12,421 nucleotides of DNA from Saccoglossus kowalevskii (Eukaryota; Hemichordata; Enteropneusta; Harrimaniidae): NCBI RefSeq assembly GCF_000003605.2, contig NW_003110359.1, forward strand, positions 1-12,421. Reading direction: 5' to 3'. Shown piece by piece: positions 10,157-12,421 of this stretch. How positions within the stretch are numbered: the stretch's first letter is position 1; each line of letters begins with the position of its first letter. The notes beneath the pieces are model-generated. The model did no database searches and was not told the origin of the DNA. It saw nothing but the letters and a program-made list of their open reading frames with translations. A program made the translations under genes and the position numbers.

Positions 10157-11532
10157 ATCATTCATATACATAACGCAATAACAGAGTAGTCGTATTAATA
10201 TCACTCATATACATAACGCTATAACAGAGTAGTCGTATTAATATCACGCATATACTTAACGCAATAACAGAGTAGTCGTATTAATATCACTCATATACAT
10301 CACTCAATAACAGAGTAGTCGTAGTAATATCACTCATATACATAACGCAATAACAGTGTAGTCGTATTAATATCACTCATATACATCACTCAATAACAGA
10401 GTAGTCGTATTAATATCACTCATATACATAACGCAATAACAGAGTAGTCGTATTAATATCACTCATATACATAACGCTATAACAGAGTAGTCGTATTAAT
10501 ATCACTCATATACATCACTCAATAACAGAGTAGTCGTATTAATATCACTCATATACATAACGCAATAACAGAGTAGTCGTATTAATATCACTCATATACA
10601 TAACGCTATAAGAGAGTAGTCGTATTAATATCACTCATATACATAACGCAATAACAGAGTAGTCGTATTAATATCACTCATATACATAACGCAATAACAG
10701 AGTAGTCGTATTAATATCACTCATATACATAACGCTATAACAGAGTAGTCGTATTAATATCACTCATATACATAACGCAATAACAGAGTAGTCGTATTAA
10801 TATCACTCATATACATAACGCAATTACAGAGTAGTCGTATTAATATCATTCATATACATAACGCTATAACAGAGTAGTCGTATTAATATCACTCATATAC
10901 ATAACGCTATAACAGAGTAGTCGTATTAATATCACGCATATACTTAACGCAATAACAGAGTAGTCGTATTAATATCACTCATATACATCACTCAATAACA
11001 GAGTAGTCGTAGTAATATCACTCATATACATAACGCAATAACAGTGTAGTCGTATTAATATCACTCATATACATCACTCAATAACAGAGTAGTCGTATTA
11101 ATATCACTCATATACATAACGCAATAACAGAGTAGTCGTATTAATATCACTCATATACATAACGCTATAACAGAGTAGTCGTATTAATATCACTCATATA
11201 CATAACGCAATAACAGAGTAGTCGTATTAATATCACTCATATACATCACTCAATAACAGAGTAGTCGTATTAATATCACTCACATACGTAACGCAATAAC
11301 AGAGTAGTCGTATTAATATCACTCATATACATAACGCTATAACAGAGTAGTCGTATTAATATCACTCATATACATAACGCAATAACAGAGTAGTCGTATT
11401 AATATCACTCATATACATAACGCAATAACAGAGTAGTCGTATTAATATCACTCATATACATAACGCTATAACAGAGTAGTCGTATTAATATCACTCATAT
11501 ACATAACGCAATAACAGAGTAGTCGTATTAAT
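10157..11532. repeat. 16-monomer (688-bp) higher-order repeat, two tandem copies
   Basis: Copy 1 is 10157-10844 and copy 2 is 10845-11532. Both begin with a c5t monomer (ATCATTCATA), then B, G(t6g), C(t39g), A with a29t (CAGTGTAG, seen only in these two places), C, A, B. The first eight monomers (344 bp) differ at one base by eye: base 21 of the first monomer, A in copy 1 and T in copy 2. The second halves share C-x-B-A-A-B-A, but copy 2 has an additional A at 11189-11231 and an F (with t9c) at 11275. Copy 1 ends in a K' monomer that copy 2 lacks. Confidence 0.9.
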
Positions 11533-11572
11533 ATCACTCATATACATAACGCAAAAACAGACTAGTATTAAT
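11533..11572. repeat. 40-bp monomer with 3-base deletion
   Basis: The monomer reads GCAAAAACAG (t23a) and then GACTAGTATTA. The conserved TCG at bases 34-36 is missing in effect, and base 30 is changed to C. This creates ACTAGT at 11561-11566, which I did not see elsewhere. It is the largest indel and lies exactly after the second 16-monomer unit. Confidence 0.95.
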
Positions 11573-11615
11573 ATCACTCATATACATCACTCAATAACAG
11601 AGTAGTCGTATTAAT

Positions 11616-12389
11616 ATCACTCATATACATAACGCTATAACAGAGTAGTCGTATTAATATCACTCATATACATAACGCAATAACAGAGTAGTCGTATTAA
11701 TATCACTCATATACATAACGCAATAACAGAGTAGTCGTATTAATGTCACTCATATACATAACGCAATAACAGAGTAGTCGTATTAATATCACTCATATAC
11801 ATCATTCAATAACAGAGTAGTCGTATTAATATCACTCATATACATAATGAAATAACAGAGTAGTCTTATTAATATCACTAATATACATAACGCTATAACA
11901 GAGTAGTCGTATTAATATCACTCATATACATAACGCAATAACAGAGTAGTCGTATTAATATCACTCATATACATAACGCAATAACAGAGTAGTCGTATTA
12001 ATATCACTCATATACATCACTCAATAACAGAGTAGTCGTAATAATATCACTCATATACATAACGCAATAACAGAGCAGTCGTATTAATATCACTCATATA
12101 CATAACGCAATAACAGAGTAGTCGTATTAATATCACTCATATACATAACGCAATAACAGAGTAGTCATATTAATATCACTCATATACATAACGCAATAAC
12201 AGAGTAGTCGTATTAATATCACTCATATACATAACGCAATAACAGAGTAGTCGTATTAATATTACTCATATACATAACGCAATTACAGAGTATTCGTATT
12301 AATATCACTCATATACATAACGCAATAACAGAGTAGTCGTATTAATATCACTCATATACGTAACGCAATAACAGAGTAGTCGTATTAAT
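11616..12389. repeat. Long-range duplication, right copy (18 monomers)
   Basis: Counterpart of 2245-2975, 9,371 bases downstream. It includes the fourth I-cassette (11745-11916) and then A, A, C(t39a), A(t31c), A, A(g36a), A, A, K(c3t, g33t), A, F. It has one more A than the left copy before K and an A where the left copy has H. Confidence 0.92.
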
Positions 12390-12421
12390 ATCACTCATAT
12401 ACATATCGCAATAACAGAGTG
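12390..12421. repeat. Partial monomer at right edge
   Basis: First 32 bases of a monomer with two one-off changes: a17t in the core (CATATCGCAATA) and G in place of A as the final base. The window stops inside the array, so whether this marks decay toward an array edge, an assembly end or ordinary variation cannot be seen. Confidence 0.85.

Larger units (their letters stand above)
1..12421. repeat. 43-bp satellite array filling the window (289 monomer starts)
   Basis: The ATCACTC landmark recurs every 43 bases from position 11 to 12390. The register holds exactly: 288 steps of 43 predict 12,384 bases, and the observed 12,379 is explained by five indels (-1, -1, -1, +1, -3). Bases 25-36 (ACAGAGTAGTCG) and 37-43 (TATTAAT) are the most constant, and bases 13-24 vary most. 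The consensus is about 30% G+C and contains the 8-base palindrome TATTAATA across the monomer junction. On the forward strand each consensus monomer has stops at bases 15, 23, 31 and 40, covering all three frames. On the reverse strand stops arise from bases 2-4, 6-8 and 39-41. No coding sequence is therefore supported anywhere. A eukaryotic satellite is the most likely identity, but the family is not one I recognise. The array extends beyond both window edges, so its true length is unknown. Confidence 0.98.

Noticed and set aside
1-12421. CRISPR array with ~32-bp repeat and ~11-bp spacers
   Set aside because: The variable core has about a dozen recurring types and not unique spacers, it is too short for spacers, and no cas genes are present.
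1-12421. Tandem-repeat protein gene
   Set aside because: A 43-bp period shifts frame every monomer and stops occur in all six frames; no stop-free stretch of useful length can exist.
1-12421. CENP-B box in the monomer
   Set aside because: The essential TTCG and CGGG core bases are absent on both strands; TTCG does appear in g33t monomers but without the rest of the box.
1-12421. Telomeric repeat or subtelomeric telomere-like tract
   Set aside because: No TTAGGG-type, TTTAGGG-type or other short G-rich repeat is present on either strand.
1-12421. Yeast-type ARS consensus or plasmid iteron origin
   Set aside because: The reverse-strand GTTATGTATATG region is AT-rich but does not match the 11-base ARS core; hundreds of copies with no initiator gene or flanking origin elements do not fit an iteron origin.
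1-12421. Bacterial promoter or operator array (TATTAAT, TATAC boxes)
   Set aside because: These AT-rich words are part of every monomer and there is no gene for them to drive.
1-12421. Stable hairpin or RNA gene in each monomer
   Set aside because: Only short pairings are visible (for example GTAT with ATAC, and the TATTAATA palindrome); no compensatory changes between monomers support a conserved RNA fold.

Overview
The whole 12,421-base window is one uninterrupted tandem repeat with a 43-bp monomer. Reading it by hand gives 289 monomer starts, in register from position 11 to 12390. There is a 10-base partial monomer at the left edge, and the right edge cuts monomer 289 at its 32nd base. 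No unique flanking DNA, gene, RNA gene, mobile element or CRISPR array is visible. The consensus is about 30% G+C (13 of 43 bases). On the given strand it is skewed to A over T (18:12) and C over G (8:5).

Nothing in the window identifies the species. An array this long, with a short AT-rich non-coding monomer and layered higher-order structure, is typical of eukaryotic satellite DNA (centromeric, pericentromeric, subtelomeric or heterochromatic). That assignment is inference. Because 43 is not a multiple of 3, every in-monomer stop codon cycles through all reading frames. Forward stops then recur within about 50-70 bases and reverse stops within about 90, so the array cannot encode a protein of meaningful length.

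Monomer register used throughout: base 1 is the first A of ATCACTCATATAC (bases 1-13). Bases 13-24 are the variable core. Bases 25-36 are the conserved ACAGAGTAGTCG. Bases 37-43 are TATTAAT. Core variants: A, consensus CATAACGCAATA (about 127 monomers); B, a21t (about 29); C, a16c+g19t (about 41); D, C plus c18t (about 27); E, D plus a21t (4); F, a14g (13); G, a14t (10); H, c13g (10); I, c18t+c20a (4); J, a16c+c18a+g19t (7); K, a24t, usually with g33t (11); L, g19t alone (3); M, a22t (3). Common outer variants are t39g, g36a, a1g, c7a, c3t, c5t, t6g and t40a.

The order of variants is not random. Blocks of 6-20 monomers recur in the same order, nearby (14- and 16-monomer higher-order repeats near 4.5-5.5 kb and 10.2-11.5 kb) and far apart. 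Several independent marker blocks recur at about 4.5-5.2 kb, most often about 4.69 kb or 109 monomers. This suggests the window holds roughly two and a half degenerate copies of a very long higher-order unit. Only five indels break the 43-bp register in 289 monomers, so the array evolves mainly by exchange of whole monomers. I see no new enzymatic or defence system here; the interest lies in the satellite's hierarchical, mosaic organisation.
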